From Tyto alba (lineage: Eukaryota > Chordata > Aves > Strigiformes > Tytonidae), in contig NW_024881301.1 in the NCBI RefSeq assembly GCF_018691265.1, positions 12,832,752 to 12,896,751 on the forward strand: a DNA stretch of 64,000 nt, written 5' to 3'. The notes below the pieces were generated by a model. That model made no database searches, was not told where the DNA came from, and saw only the letters and a list, made by a program, of their open reading frames with translations. Shown here piece by piece: positions 12,201 to 23,039 of this stretch. A program made the translations under genes and the position numbers. Every line of letters starts with the position of its first letter. The first letter of the stretch is position 1.

Positions 12201-13992
12201 CAAAATTAGTAATGTGTATTTTAGAGATACTGTGAGACTTAAATTCCATGTTTGTGCAATACTTTGTTTTCCTTCAGTAAGAGGTGCTGTAAGTGCAAAA
12301 TTTTTGTGCTTTACGTAGTTCATATTAGTTTGTGACTGTTTTCTTTTTACTTTGTTTTGTTTCTTACTATTGCAGGTTTACTTTCTTTTATTTTTTTTTC
12401 TCTTCAAGTTCAAATCCTGTTTGTTGTATTTTATGCCATCTTTTGGATGCCTGTTGGGTCAATGTTAAGCAGCTAAAATATTAATTTTTGTCTCAGTAGT
12501 ATGTAGTACTAAATGTAAACAGTGCAGTCTTCTCTTGCTTTTTAATATTTGAGCTAATCAGAATTGAACTGGTAATAGAAATCTTTGTTCAGATTACTGT
12601 ACATATAAACTTCATTGAACTATATTAGTAGCAGGACTGTTTCCATTTTAAGCTGTGGATGATTTTTCTCTAGGTAAGTAAAATTCTTAAGTCATTCTTA
12701 ATATTTGTAGAATGATATGGATGCAAGCAAACCTGCCCCAGTACTGAATACATCTAAGCAGGATGGACCGATGCCAAAATCACATAGTGTTTCACTTAAT
12801 GATACTGAAACAAGGAAGCTAGTGGAGGAGTGCAAAAGACTTCAAGCAGAGATTATGAAGCTGACAGATGAAAATCGGCATCTGAGAGTAAGTTCTGCTT
12901 CCATGTTCATATTGAAGTGGCTTCGCTCTTCTTGATTTGTCTGGTTTGTAATTAGGCCAATAGATGTGTATTCCAGAAAGTAGATACAACTGTTAGAATG
13001 TCAAGATTGATTTGTAATATGATTTTACTGTGTACTATGTATTTTGAACTTTTCAGTGATTGAAACTTTGATTGTCATGAACGAGGTGCTGAAGCTACAT
13101 AATTTTCTTCTGAAACGAAACGGTCATGTTTAAGGTGGTCTTAGTTACATTGAATTGTAGATACTGAATTACTGAATAGCTTTTACTAAAAGTGCATTAT
13201 TATCCATTAAGAATGAGTAAATGAGATCCCAAGTAGTATCATTCTGTATGACAAATTGTCAGTGAACAAGAACATTTATTTGGCCAGAGGAGGTAAGGAA
13301 ATGCGTGTCATTTCAGTAACCTGTAACTAGTGAACGCATGACTTCATGTGACTTTTCTATGTATTTGCTTTTGGGTATCTGACAATTTCATTGCCTGTGG
13401 TAGCCTGTTAAAGATCTATGAAATAATGATGTCTCCACACCTGTAATTCTGATGACATTGGAACATTTGGAGAAACACTATGCAAAGCAGATGTTTCTCC
13501 TAAACAGTAAGGAATTACTGCTATTTAATTCTGACACATAGTAAGTAAAAGCAGCGTTCTCTATTGTGCCTAGCAAGAATTTCAGAATCTTTCTTAACCC
13601 AGAGCACAGACTAGTGGATTACTTATGCTTATTTGAAATATTATGTCTTGCTATGTTTATATTTTGGATTTTGGTGTGGTGTAATGTTGGTAGTGTTTTT
13701 TAACTTTATTTAAATGTTCACCAGTAAATTTGGCCTTTGAGTTCAGTTTTTACAATTGTAAAGAAGATATGTTCATACGTTGTTTTTTTTTTTTTTTTTT
13801 CCCATCTGTGTTTTTTTCTTTTTCCCCCCTCAGGATGAAGGCTTGAGGCTCAGAAAGGTAGCGCACTCGGATAAATCTGGATCACCCACAGCTTTGGCCC
13901 TCAGAGATAATGGTTCTAATTCTCTTCCTTCACTTCTTGTTGTAATTGCAGCCATTTTCATTGGATTCTTTCTAGGGAAGTTTATCTTGTAG
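58..13992 (+). CDS. VAPA: VAMP-associated protein A, exons 2-6 (5' end outside window)
   Basis: VAPA is a tail-anchored ER membrane protein. Its MSP domain binds FFAT motifs of lipid-transfer and other proteins at ER contact sites. The coding parts are 58-210, 7681-7784, 9809-9889, 12711-12887 and 13834-13992. All junctions are AG/GT and in phase, giving 224 residues; only the N-terminal ~26 residues, encoded upstream, are missing. Domain order is MSP (exons 2-4), a linker plus coiled coil (exon 5), and a C-terminal transmembrane anchor (exon 6). VAPA rather than VAPB is shown by paralogue-specific stretches such as [31 protein letters not shown] and the C-terminus [10 protein letters not shown]. 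No frameshift or internal stop is seen. The insert exon of the mammalian long isoform was not found in the 9890-12710 intron. Confidence 0.97.
211..7680 (+). other. VAPA: VAPA intron between exons 2 and 3
   Basis: This 7.5 kb AT-rich intron has standard GT/AG ends. Its only recognisable content is the CR1 copy at about 1577-3470 and short T-rich or TTG-type low-complexity runs (for example 5811-5852). The short open frames elsewhere in it show no protein family I recognise. Confidence 0.93.
1577..3470 (+). mobile_element. CR1 LINE, 5'-truncated and decayed
   Basis: This is a non-LTR retrotransposon copy in the sense orientation of VAPA. From about 1577 to 1950 it matches the CR1 endonuclease-side region but with internal deletions. 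From 2095 to 2720 it holds a long reverse-transcriptase frame, with motifs such as [45 protein letters not shown] and a thumb-side [16 protein letters not shown] stop at 2718-2720 and others further on interrupt it. The catalytic F/YADD motif reads FADI, so it is inactive. The 3'UTR carries the typical CR1 end (GGGGCTTTGAGCAACCTGGT, then a TTCTATGAT-type terminus near 3450-3470). A full-length CR1 is about 4.5 kb. Confidence 0.95.
7681..7784 (+). CDS. VAPA: VAPA coding exon 3 (FFAT-binding part of MSP domain)
   Basis: It follows a pyrimidine-rich acceptor ending in GAACAG at 7680 and is closed by the consensus donor GTAAGT at 7785. The translation runs from [18 protein letters not shown] to SDMEAV. 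The Lys and Met of the KFMV stretch are the residues known in VAPs to contact the FFAT motif, and both are present. The exon ends in phase 0. Confidence 0.97.
7785..9808 (+). other. VAPA: VAPA intron between exons 3 and 4
   Basis: This 2.0 kb AT-rich intron has consensus ends. No gene, RNA or clear mobile element was seen; there is an A-rich run at about 8993-9026. Confidence 0.9.
9809..9889 (+). CDS. VAPA: VAPA coding exon 4 (end of MSP domain)
   Basis: This 81-base, phase-0 exon encodes 27 residues starting [18 protein letters not shown] and ending NENDKL. The acceptor is TTGTCTTAG and the donor GTAAGTATG. It closes the MSP beta-sandwich. The residue before the donor is where the mammalian long isoform of VAPA carries its insert. 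Confidence 0.96.
10078..10200 (-). mobile_element. CR1 LINE 3'-end fragment
   Basis: The + strand reads AACCTTGAAATACCATCTAG followed by TCCAACC. That is the reverse complement of the CR1 terminal region (GGTTGGACTAGATGG...). Further on there is a stretch resembling the complement of the CR1 'CCCTGGAGG' segment. The fragment is short, about 120 bases, and diverged, and its edges are approximate. Confidence 0.75.
11374..11719 (+). pseudogene. Protein-like decayed frame in VAPA intron, unidentified
   Basis: An open stretch from 11329 to 11616 has no ATG. It translates into Pro/Ser-rich sequence, including [34 protein letters not shown] and [11 protein letters not shown]. It stops at 11614-11616. 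Shifting frame by one at about 11608-11616 continues plausible protein sequence ([18 protein letters not shown], then [14 protein letters not shown]) to TAA at 11717-11719. That pattern suggests a frameshifted retrocopy fragment of a gene I do not recognise. There is no obvious poly(A) tail and no convincing donor site. It could equally be chance, or an unrecognised alternative exon. Confidence 0.35.
12711..12887 (+). CDS. VAPA: VAPA coding exon 5 (linker and coiled coil)
   Basis: This phase-0 exon of 59 codons has acceptor TTTGTAG at 12704-12710 and donor GTAAGT at 12888. A Ser/Pro-rich linker ([18 protein letters not shown]) leads into a heptad-like coiled coil starting at about [16 protein letters not shown]. 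Differences from the mammalian protein are concentrated in the linker, as expected for this family. Confidence 0.96.
12888..13833 (+). other. VAPA: VAPA last intron
   Basis: This 0.95 kb intron ends in a very long pyrimidine tract. Nothing else was recognised in it. Confidence 0.92.
13834..13992 (+). CDS. VAPA: VAPA last coding exon (transmembrane tail anchor)
   Basis: The exon codes for 52 residues followed by TAG at 13990-13992. It begins [17 protein letters not shown] and ends in the hydrophobic tail [20 protein letters not shown], which carries the family's GxxxG dimerisation motif (GFFLG). The acceptor follows an unusually long pyrimidine tract (about 13781-13833) that includes an 18-T run. 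Confidence 0.97.
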   Translation, partial: DEGLRLRKVAHSDKSGSPTALALRDNGSNSLPSLLVVIAAIFIGFFLGKFIL

Positions 13993-14615
13993 AAAGAATG
14001 AGTGAGAGAAGCATGCAAAATGCAGCTTCCTTTTTTTTTTTTTCTTGGCCAGAAAAAGATTTGTTTACCTACCACTTCATTGGTAGTATGGCCCAAGTGG
14101 CCATTTTTGTGTACAGCATCATAACAGGCTTTGCCTTTAATGATCTCGCACGGTTAGAAAACACAATCTGAAAAGACAAACTGTTCGGCTACTGGACAAA
14201 ATTGTACATTAAGTCATCAATAGCAGGTGTCAGTTGCACAGTCAGGCCTTTATGAAAATTCATAAACAAAGAATTGTTCTTTCTTTCTGTGATTTTAATA
14301 AGAATTCAAAAATTGTTCAGAGTCTTGTAAATGTTATTTTAATAATCCTTTAAAATTTTATCTGTTGCTGTTACCTCTTGAAAAATGATTTATTAGATTG
14401 CTAATCCCACTCATTCAGGAATATGACAAGAGGTATTCCGGGGGAAATGGTGCCTCTTACTGTGTAAATTTTCTCCTTACCTTACTTTGCTAATATCATA
14501 GCAGAATTTCTTTCTTATTCCTTGTGAGGCATTGTCGAGAATTCTTCATCCTTACAATCCTGTCCCATAATATTTAACATTACAAAAGAATAAAATTGTT
14601 AACAGATTTTTCTGC
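13993..14615 (+). other. VAPA: VAPA proximal 3'UTR
   Basis: This AU-rich stretch follows the stop codon and contains no repeat. It ends just after AATAAA at 14589 with a GT-rich element downstream. As recalled, not aligned, it resembles mammalian VAPA 3'UTR (for example around CCAGAAAAAGATTTG and the repeated TTTAATAAT). Longer 3'UTR forms reaching further right are possible. Confidence 0.7.
14589..14594 (+). terminator. VAPA: Proximal VAPA poly(A) signal
   Basis: A canonical AATAAA lies 597 bases after the stop codon. It is followed 25-45 bases later by a GT-rich element (TGTTTGTGTGTGTCG at about 14626-14640), which is the expected layout of a vertebrate cleavage site. Confidence 0.7.
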
Positions 14616-17600
14616 TGGGTAGCCTGTTTGTGTGTGTCGTACTTTTAGAAGGGATTCCTAACAAGTTCATTGTTCATGGTAATTTGCTACTTGTAACAAA
14701 TGGCTATTTTGAAGTTTATTTGCTTAAGTCTCTGGCTTAGACTGTTGTAATTGAAGCTTGGGGTGGGGGGTGGGGGGGAAGGGGAAGGTTTCCATTCCAT
14801 TTCTTTTAAAATTGAACTGTTTTCTGGCTGCTTTCATCTACAGAGAGGATGGTTATCAAACTTGTTTTGGGACAGAATAATTTGGATATCCAGCAGGTAC
14901 AATTACCAGACATGAATGTTTTTAATATATTTACAATTTGCTTGGATTGTGTGGGAGTGTAATAATCAACCTTCTGTTCCATCTGTGGATCTTCTGGGTG
15001 TCTTCCAGGAGTCAACATTATTCTTTGATTTCATAAGGGTACTTAATTCACATATACTAACTTACTCGGTTTGTAATTCTGTTTTAGCAAATACTCAGAA
15101 ATGCAAGTTGAATCATTCAGACACCCATAGTGAATTCCATGGTGCAGAAGAGTTGGTATTTGCCGAGTGAGCCTCCGTTGCTCACTTTTTTGAAAATGAA
15201 TATCATTTTTATGCAACTCTTGGCAGATCTACCTGTGTTAACCATGTATAGCTAAGTTTTAAAGAATGCATTTTTTGGGGGTCTGAAATGCTTCCCTGCA
15301 CTTAATCTTATGTCTTGCCTCATCTCTGAATATGTCATAAAAACAAACAGTAGTATTGGAACAAAATATTATCTGTATTTCTGACTAAGCATAATCCAAT
15401 ACAGGGAATTACATGTAAACTGAAAAATTGTGGAAGGGGTATACTCCTGTAAGCAAAATTGTGTATGCTTTTGGACAGCTTGACTTGATGTGGTGCAGCT
15501 AAGTGTGTTAGACCTTGGTATATGCACACCTTATGTAGCTGAGAAAAATGTTCTGGAGAAGATGTACGTTATCTTGGTTGCCTTTGATTTATAGTGATTT
15601 TTTTTAAAAAAGAAAACTATAATTACATCATGTTCTGTCATTGCTCTCTGTGATAAACTTTTTTTATAAAGTCTTGCATATGTGCAAGGAAGATGATGAA
15701 GAAAATGCAAATGCTGCTTATCTTTTCACTTAAGCATGCAAGCACAGATGTTTCCAATTACTTGTACCAGTGTCTGCATTCAAGTCTCCTTCCATCGCAG
15801 TGACTGGAAAAACTATGTTAAGGTCTTGATTATTTTGGTTCGGCTGGTTCAGAATGGTATAATTCTGATTTTTTTTTTTCTCTAACAGAACATTGCCACA
15901 TCGGACTTTCATAGCCTGTTCCAAACTGATTACATGGAAAATAATGAAAGCAATAGTATGCAGGATGTCATTTGCTTCAGATGGAGCAGTCATTCCTGTA
16001 TTGAAGAGGGGTGGGGGGTGGCGGGAAATCCTCTGCAAGACCTTAAAATGTTTACAGCATGATGTACGGAAGTTTCCAGGGGTAGCTAGCACTTTCAGAA
16101 CTTGAGAGCAGAAAAAGGAGTCATTGCTCAATGCAGCTGACTCAGATTTTGCTGTCTGGCAGCAGAAATAAGGTAAAATTAATGATAAAATCAGATTGAA
16201 GTAACTTTTTTCATAAATAACAAACAGGTGGTGGTAAAACTTGGTCATGGTTTAAGTAATGTCTTCAAAGTGAAAATGTACAGCGGTCTCGTAACCAGTG
16301 TACTTACTAATGGTATAAGGAGACTGTCTTGGTTTCCAGTAATCCCTTCATAGCTGTATATAAAATGTAATGCTAAAACTATTTTGCTCTCAGGAGTCAC
16401 TTTGGATGAGATCAACTGTATTCAGTGAACTATGTAATACGGATTAAATTGTTTGTCTTTGTTCCTGAAATGGTTAGAACTTCTTGCTTTGTCTGCCTGC
16501 TTACTTGTGTATGTAAGCATGGGGAAATACAGTCTCTCCACTGCTCCTAGTGATACGATCAGATGATGATGCCCATAAAGTCATGTGAGGGTCAATGCAT
16601 ATCTTCAGTTAAGTATGCATCGCAGGTTGCTCTTGATTTCTCAAAAGGCCAAGATATAGAACAAGTATACAGTATCAAAGTAGTATTTTAAAGTTTTTAT
16701 GAATATAGCACTTTAAAAAAGAGTAGTATGATGGTTTTTGGGGAAAAAAAAATCCTAGTTTAAATAGAAGATACAGCTTCTGTAGTAGTTCTGGGCACCA
16801 AATTTAACCCACTTAAAATATATATATATGAAGTTAATTTAAGAAAAAGTTATTTGTATCAACACACAAGTTACTTGTGCATTTCTAGGCATTCTCTAAA
16901 AGCTGTTGACAAACACTGTTGCCCAGGCTTGCATGTTTCTGCTGCTGTGATTGAAGCCAATTTATCTATAAGAAGCAACCAAACACTAGCTTGTAACTTT
17001 ATTATTCTCTTGGGTGGAGGGAGGATGGAGGGAGGAGGTGGAAGGTAACATGCTAAAAAGGAAAAGACAAAGTCAATAAGCAAAACTTATCTTTCAGGCC
17101 TTCTTCAAAGATACTAAAAGTTGCAGTGTTAATAAACCATTAAAAATGTAGTAGTGTCCTTTCTATTTTGGAACTTCTCCCTGGCTATGTACATTCTGTA
17201 GTCTGCAGATACAGAACAGGTGTATTTAGTCCGCCTCGCAGGTGGTGGTACTGCTAGTAAATGACATGATGCTGCCTTGGATGAAGATGTGTGTTGAAGA
17301 GCAGGTGCCTGAATCTAGGCAACACTGAGGATGCTGATGGTTTGTCAGATTTCTAATAGTCATTGTGACAAAAGAGTTTTTTTGGAGTCTCTAGGTATTT
17401 GTGCTTGAACTGACTTGCCAGGGCAAATGGAATGAGAGCTACGCAGTTACGGAGCAACCCTAATAAACATTTACTGTAGTGTTGAAATGCCCCACTCTTC
17501 ATGTTTGCAGGTGGGATTGACGTTTTGTCAATTCTGATTGACATTCTGATTGATATGCTCATCCCTCCAGCCACATCACTGAACATAACAGTTCACCACT

Positions 17601-20600
17601 TCTCTTTCTGCGCTGGTTGCTGTTGAACGGCTTTGCGAGGGGTGGCCTGGAAGGCATGTCTGTGTGTAGCACTGACCACTGCTGGCAGGGAGGCTCCGTC
17701 TTTGCTGATCTTGAGCTTCTGTGGCAGCTTTAGACTGGTGGCACACATAAATGTTGGAGAAGATGGGGAGCTAAAGACAGGAGTCAGTTTTAACAAGGGT
17801 TTGAGGTCTGTAGGAAGGTCTGAAACTAATGACTATTAAATGAGATGAATTTATTTCCTGTCCACGTTTCTTTTACAGGGACAGTCAAATAATGTAACCC
17901 ACATATATGATCGAAGTTGGTCTGTTGTGGTTTTCTTTTTGCATGCAGGTTGCATATGTTTAAGAAGAATTGCTGATGCTGACTGGGATGCATAAGCAGA
18001 GGTAGTGATGGTGTCACCTTGATTTATTTGCCCTTTAAGTGACAAATGGCTATGTATAAATGAGGTCTTGTGCAAAAGCAAAACAATTTATTCTTTTATC
18101 TAGCTTTCTCATTACTGCTAGATGGTAAGATCAGTGCCTGTTCCTCATTTGCTGGGACAAGGGCTTATGTTTTTGTGTGGTGAACTGGATGTGGAAACTG
18201 CTTTGGATGAAATCTACTTCATTCCCTACAAATTATGTTTTAACTAAATAGTGGTATAAGCATCTCGCACCATCTTACAGTGCCATTTTACTTAAAGCTT
18301 GGTACCAGTTTATGTAATGTTGATAACCCTGCCAGCAGGGTATCGAACCCTTGTTTATACAGTAGCTACTTCTGTTGGTGGCAGTGCTGGAATGCTGCTC
18401 TTCTCCTCCATCTTCTTTAGAAAAGATTTAAAGGGTGTTACGCTATCCAGACAGAGAGGTGTGGGACAGACAGCTGTTATTATAGATAAGCAGTCTGATC
18501 TTGGGCACTTGACATAAATGAAAAATTAATTGAAAGGTGACTGACGTAGTTGTCCTTTTAAACTTGTGTATAAGAAAAAAGTGTTGCGAGATCGGGGTTT
18601 TTTGGGGGTGGTATTGTTTTTTTTTTGGTTTTGTTTTTCACAGGTAGTTTGCTTATCATCCAAGCTCCTAAAAAAAAAAAAAAAAAAGAAGAAAGAAAAA
18701 ATCGCCATAGTCTGGGAATAATGGTTTCAGGATGTTCTTGAAAGTTTTTACTAATGCTGGTGCAGGTTCATGTGCGTAGCTGAATTCAGAGAGATTGTCA
18801 CTGGTGATCAATGTCTAGGCTCTTCTCAGAGTGGGTAGTAATTAAATAGCAATCTTTGTTACTGTCTCAGTCTGCTTGGTAGGGATGGCTTATCCTGGCT
18901 TTAGAGATACCTGAGGCACAGATGTTGGGACAAATGATTGGGAAGGGATAGTTTAGGCACAGCCCCTGTTCTCTAGCACGCACTCCATCCCGTTTCTTAT
19001 CAAGCCTGCCTTGAACCTTGCTTTGAGACTACGTAGATTGTGCTCACTGGGATTGTAATACTTGACATTGTAGGGGGGGAAGATGCTAAACATTTGGGCA
19101 TGTTGTGTTTGTAGTGTTGGAATGTGAAAGTGTGTCTGTGTTGCAAAGAAACTTCTGTGGAGCCAGTGCTATTTGTACTTTTCGAGTAAAAGAACACAAA
19201 CAGTCCTAAATCTGTACAACTACCCTGTTAGTGGTGGTATATGTTGCTCTACCCACAGGAGTGGCAAAGTATTTTTCCACTTCGATAGTCCAAATACTGA
19301 TGATAGACAGCTATGCTCTGATTTTCAGAGGCACTTCTTCAGCAGAGTCAAGTACTTTTTTTAAAACCTAAACATGTTTGAGTCCTGCAATAGCAGACTC
19401 TTACAGAGGTTAAATCCACTGATGTGTTTTCACTTAAAATTAGTAAATGCTTTGCTGTTACTACTGCTTTTCAGACTGCAGTACGCTTCTGCACAGGTAT
19501 GAGGACTGGTTTGAGGAATATTAATGTTAATCTAGTAGTTAATTATAAAGATGGTGCTCTATTTCTTAGCGGTTCAGAGGCATTGCTTTAAGACATTATG
19601 TAGGACAATAGTTTATAGAACCATGTTTTGGAGAGGTTTAAGAGGAAAGCCTGCAGAAAACAAAACTTGAACTCTGGGTCAAATAGAGAGACGACCCTGT
19701 GGAGCTGTAGTTGGAGGTACTAAAGTGTGCAGCTTTGATAGTGGAGTGGTTCACAGAAGGTGGGAGCTCATGTGGTGGCTAATTTTCCTTGATTGCCGTA
19801 ATCACCTCAGGTTAGTTTAAAATTTTGAAATTGAGATACCTGCCCTACATTTTGGGAGTGGTTGGTGTCAAGTGAAGAAGAGGGGAGTATGGTACGAAGA
19901 GGAGATGATCATGAGAAGAGTGAGATGGACTGCTCCAGAAGTGTCTCTCTTGATGGCTTTGTCTTCCCAGTGCAGCTGGGCTGTTAGAAAGGTCTGTACA
20001 TGCTGCCTTCTCCTCAGATGTGTACTGGAAACTGCTGTGGTGTTCTCCAGGAATGGGATTTTTTCTCCAACCTCAGGGTGTAAAGCCTCAAACAGCATGA
20101 CCTGTTTTGTAAACAGGAGAATGATAGGAGGATTTTCATTGTATTCATGCCAGGGATTGTGTAACTTGAGATTTTCAGTGCAGACTTCAACTTCATGGCA
20201 CTGCTTTCAGACTTCACATTTTTTGTGTAATGCCTTGACATATCTTAGCCCTTGGGCCTCACATTTCATGTCCCAGCTTCAAGAAAATCAGAACAGATTG
20301 CTTTCCTGATTAGGTGAAATTATCTCTTCATCCTGCCTCCACAGGAACCAGATTACAATGGCAAGGGAAGGTCAGTGTATTTGTGGAAAAACTTTAACTT
20401 CTTAAAGAGACAAGGTTTATGTGGTCAGAGCATCTTTGTGCTTCTTCTGCCTGTGTGAATCTGAAATCTAATACAAGCCACATTTGATAGAGGTTGATGT
20501 TTCACAAATACCAACTACCTCCAATTACAGGAAAATTAGAGTTGAGATGAAAGACATTTAAATTGGTGCTCCCATCCAGGGCAAGCCTGCACAGTGAGCT

Positions 20601-21000
20601 GGAGAGATACCTGTCCTGCTTGCTGCTGTTTGACCAGTTAGTGCTGGCGTGCTTGCCAAGCTGTCGGCATGGGCAGGGATCAGGGATCAAACACCCCGGC
20701 TGCTGCCGGCGGTATCCCAGCACTTGTCAGCAATGTGGGTGGGAGCCGAGTGGGTTACAGGGGAGCAGGTCAGCAGGCATGGCGAGGGAAAACGAGCTGT
20801 CACCAGGGTAAGCTCGTGGAAGGTGTGTGGGGTGGGAGCAGAGCTTGGTCTACCTGGAGGCAGGAAGGGAGGTGGTGCAAGAAAATTGCTAAGTAGCAGG
20901 GTCAGAAATGCTAAAAGTTGGAATAAAGTATAACCCTGCATGTATTCCACCTCACTTCTGTGACCTGCTTAGGCACTTCAGAAATACTAATGATTCAATG
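14616..21000. other. Possible extended VAPA 3'UTR, then spacer
   Basis: This is an AT-rich region with no recognisable gene or RNA. It contains a G-rich run at 14758-14788, purine-rich GGA repeats at 17012-17047 and an A-rich run at 18670-18690. Further AATAAA hexamers occur at 17131, 17462 and 20922. Any of these could end a longer VAPA 3'UTR, but sequence alone cannot decide. Open frames here (including 15730-16248 on - and 19872-20309 on +) have no recognised similarity and are within chance length. Confidence 0.6.
14758..14788 (+). repeat. G-rich run, possible G-quadruplex
   Basis: Four or more G-runs (GGGG, GGGGGG, GGGGGGG, GGGG) lie within about 30 bases on the + strand, some 170 bases after the proximal VAPA poly(A) signal. 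G-rich elements just downstream can favour cleavage or pausing. That role here is only an inference. Confidence 0.5.
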
Positions 21001-21008
21001 ATAGCGTG

Positions 21009-21462
21009 TCCAAAGAAAGGCGACAGAGCTGGTGAAGGGTCTGGAGAACAAATCCGGTTAGGAGCAGCTGAAGGAACTGGGGTTGTTTAGCCTGGAGAAA
21101 AGGAGCATGAGGGGAGACCTTAGCGCACTCTACAACTACCTGCACGGAGGTTGTAGCAAGGTGGGTGTCGGTCTCTTCTCCCACATAACAACCGATAGGA
21201 GAAGAAGAAACAGCCTCAAGTTGTGCCAGGGGCAGTTTAGGTTGGGTATTAGGAAAATTTCCTTCTCCAAAGGGGTTGTTGAGCACTGGAAGAGACTGCC
21301 CAGGTAGGTGGTTGAGTCACCATCCCTGGAGGTGTTTAAAAGATGTGCAAATCTGGTGCTTAGGGACATGGTTTAGTGGTGGACTTGGCAATGTTGGGTT
21401 TATGGTTGGACTCTGATCTTAAGGATCTTTTCCAACCTAAACAATTCTATGATTCTGTGGTT
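21009..21462 (+). mobile_element. CR1 LINE 3' fragment (different subfamily)
   Basis: It starts near GGCGACAGAGCTGGTGAAGG and runs through the CR1 C-terminal coding region ([24 protein letters not shown] translation) and 3'UTR to the terminus TTCTATGATTCTGTGG. The 3'UTR (GGACATGGTTTAGTGGTGGA) differs from that of the copy at 1577-3470, so two CR1 subfamilies are present. It is interrupted by stops and not functional. Confidence 0.93.
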
Positions 21463-21535
21463 GCAAATGGATGAGAGCGGGAGTCTGATGTTCAGAGTAG
21501 CCGTAACTGAGCTCAGAGATTCTCTTAGAGCAGTG

Positions 21536-21538
<3 letters not shown>

Positions 21539-21568
<30 letters not shown>
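21539..21568 (+). repeat. Poly(A) run, 30 bases
   Basis: An uninterrupted run of 30 A lies about 75 bases downstream of the CR1 3' end. It is probably a simple repeat or the tail of an old insertion. Its length is likely to vary between individuals. Confidence 0.85.
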
Positions 21569-21574
<6 letters not shown>

Positions 21575-23039
21575 TGTGGTTTTGTAAGTCCAATTCTAAA
21601 GGTATGTAGGAGTTGGATTTGTTGAACTAGAGGTGTAGAAATGAAGCAGCTAATCAAAGGTAAATGTTTTGAGCAAGATAACCAGCAGCATATGGGCAGG
21701 GGCCTCCTGATCTCCTTGGCTGCTGCTGTGGGAGCGCAGCAGAGAAAGCGCAGTGCGTGACCCAAATCCTCCGGCGCTCTGTGCGCGCAATGCGGCTCGT
21801 TAGCTGAGCCACACAAACATTAATTCCCCTGTGGGCAGACATAATAATAGGGTTATGCAAAACCATTGCGTGTGTCTGTGTACATTCATATTTACGTCTG
21901 ATTTGTGAACACAGATCTTTCTGGGGTGTCTGTGTGCCAATATGCAAACTGTTGGTTACAGTGGACTGGGTGGGTTACTATAGGACTTTACGTTGTATCC
22001 TATCTTTGTAATTGCCTCAGTTGCTTCTTACCCATTTTCTTCCTTTAACTGCTCCTAATTTTCAAGTTACTTTAGAACTGCTAATTTTGAAGGCAACTGG
22101 GTGCAGAAACACTTCCTTCATTCTTGCCAAATGGGAACCATCTTGTCCAAAACCCCCTCCTCAATGCACGCTGAGCCTCTGCGAGTATTAGAGACCTTCA
22201 AAGAGAATGAGGCTTAATCAGGAGGATGCTGACACAAGGTGAATTTCCAACACGCAGGAATGTTTGCTACTGCTTTTGTGAAGTACAAAGATCTCAGCTG
22301 TCAATGCAAAAGCATTTTTAGATTTAAGAAATGTAAATTTAGATTTTTAGGAATTAAGCTATTTTTATAGGAAATCCTTTCCAATCTCATGCCTAGTGGC
22401 CTCCAAGTCCTCAATGCTCCCTTTTGTGTACTATACATTGATAGTTATCTCCTAGTCCTGGACGGAATCATGGAAGCTAAAGCACTTGCTCTTGTAGCAG
22501 GATGAGCCAATAAGAAACTAAGATTTAAAATGACAGTGCCTGTCAAAATTTAGTAATATTTTTCAGCATATATAGTGTATTTGAGAGTTTATGTACTCCT
22601 GGAGCAGTTTCAGTGAATGTATGGTAATTATCATTAAAAATTCTGGTAATTCCATATATAAAGTACTTGCATCTGAGCTGTATATCTACATATATGTATC
22701 ATTACAATTTTCAGTTCAAAAATATATACATTTTTGGATAGATTGGAATATGCTGGAGCAATGCAAGGTTTACAGTTTAATAGTATTTTCCTTCTAGTAT
22801 TAATTTAAAACATGCAGAAATGGTTGCTACAGCTTAGACCATGCAGTCGTTTCCCCGGTATCCCGTAAGGAGCGTGGAGGAGGGATGCCTTTAGAGCGAA
22901 CTGTACAGCCTCAAACAGTTTTGCCCTGACTGTACAGCACTGGGCAAGCAGGGAGGGTCTGCGGGGGAAAAGCTTCATTTCGGTGCTTCTTAACTCTTGA
23001 AAGCCTAACTTCAGATTTCTTCTGAGTGTAGTTCCCGTG
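21569..23039. other. Spacer, nothing recognised
   Basis: This is AT-rich intergenic sequence between the convergent genes. No gene, structured RNA or clear repeat was seen. Confidence 0.6.

Larger units (their letters stand above)
9890..12710 (+). other. VAPA: VAPA intron between exons 4 and 5
   Basis: This 2.8 kb intron holds an antisense CR1 3' remnant (10078-10200) and a protein-like decayed frame (about 11374-11719, listed separately). The mammalian long VAPA isoform uses an extra exon in this intron. I could not find a convincing counterpart. Confidence 0.9.

Noticed and set aside
58..13992. Assignment to VAPB and hence to the VAPB-APCDD1L locus
   Set aside because: The neighbour type and orientation suggested it, but residues in exons 2, 4, 5 and 6 match VAPA, and the neighbour matches APCDD1 rather than APCDD1L.
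15730..16248. 172-codon open frame on - strand downstream of VAPA
   Set aside because: No recognised family or domain. In 64 kb on two strands a frame of this length is near chance expectation, and the region is likely 3'UTR or spacer.
19872..20309. 145-codon open frame on + strand
   Set aside because: No recognised similarity and no splice or promoter context; length is within chance.
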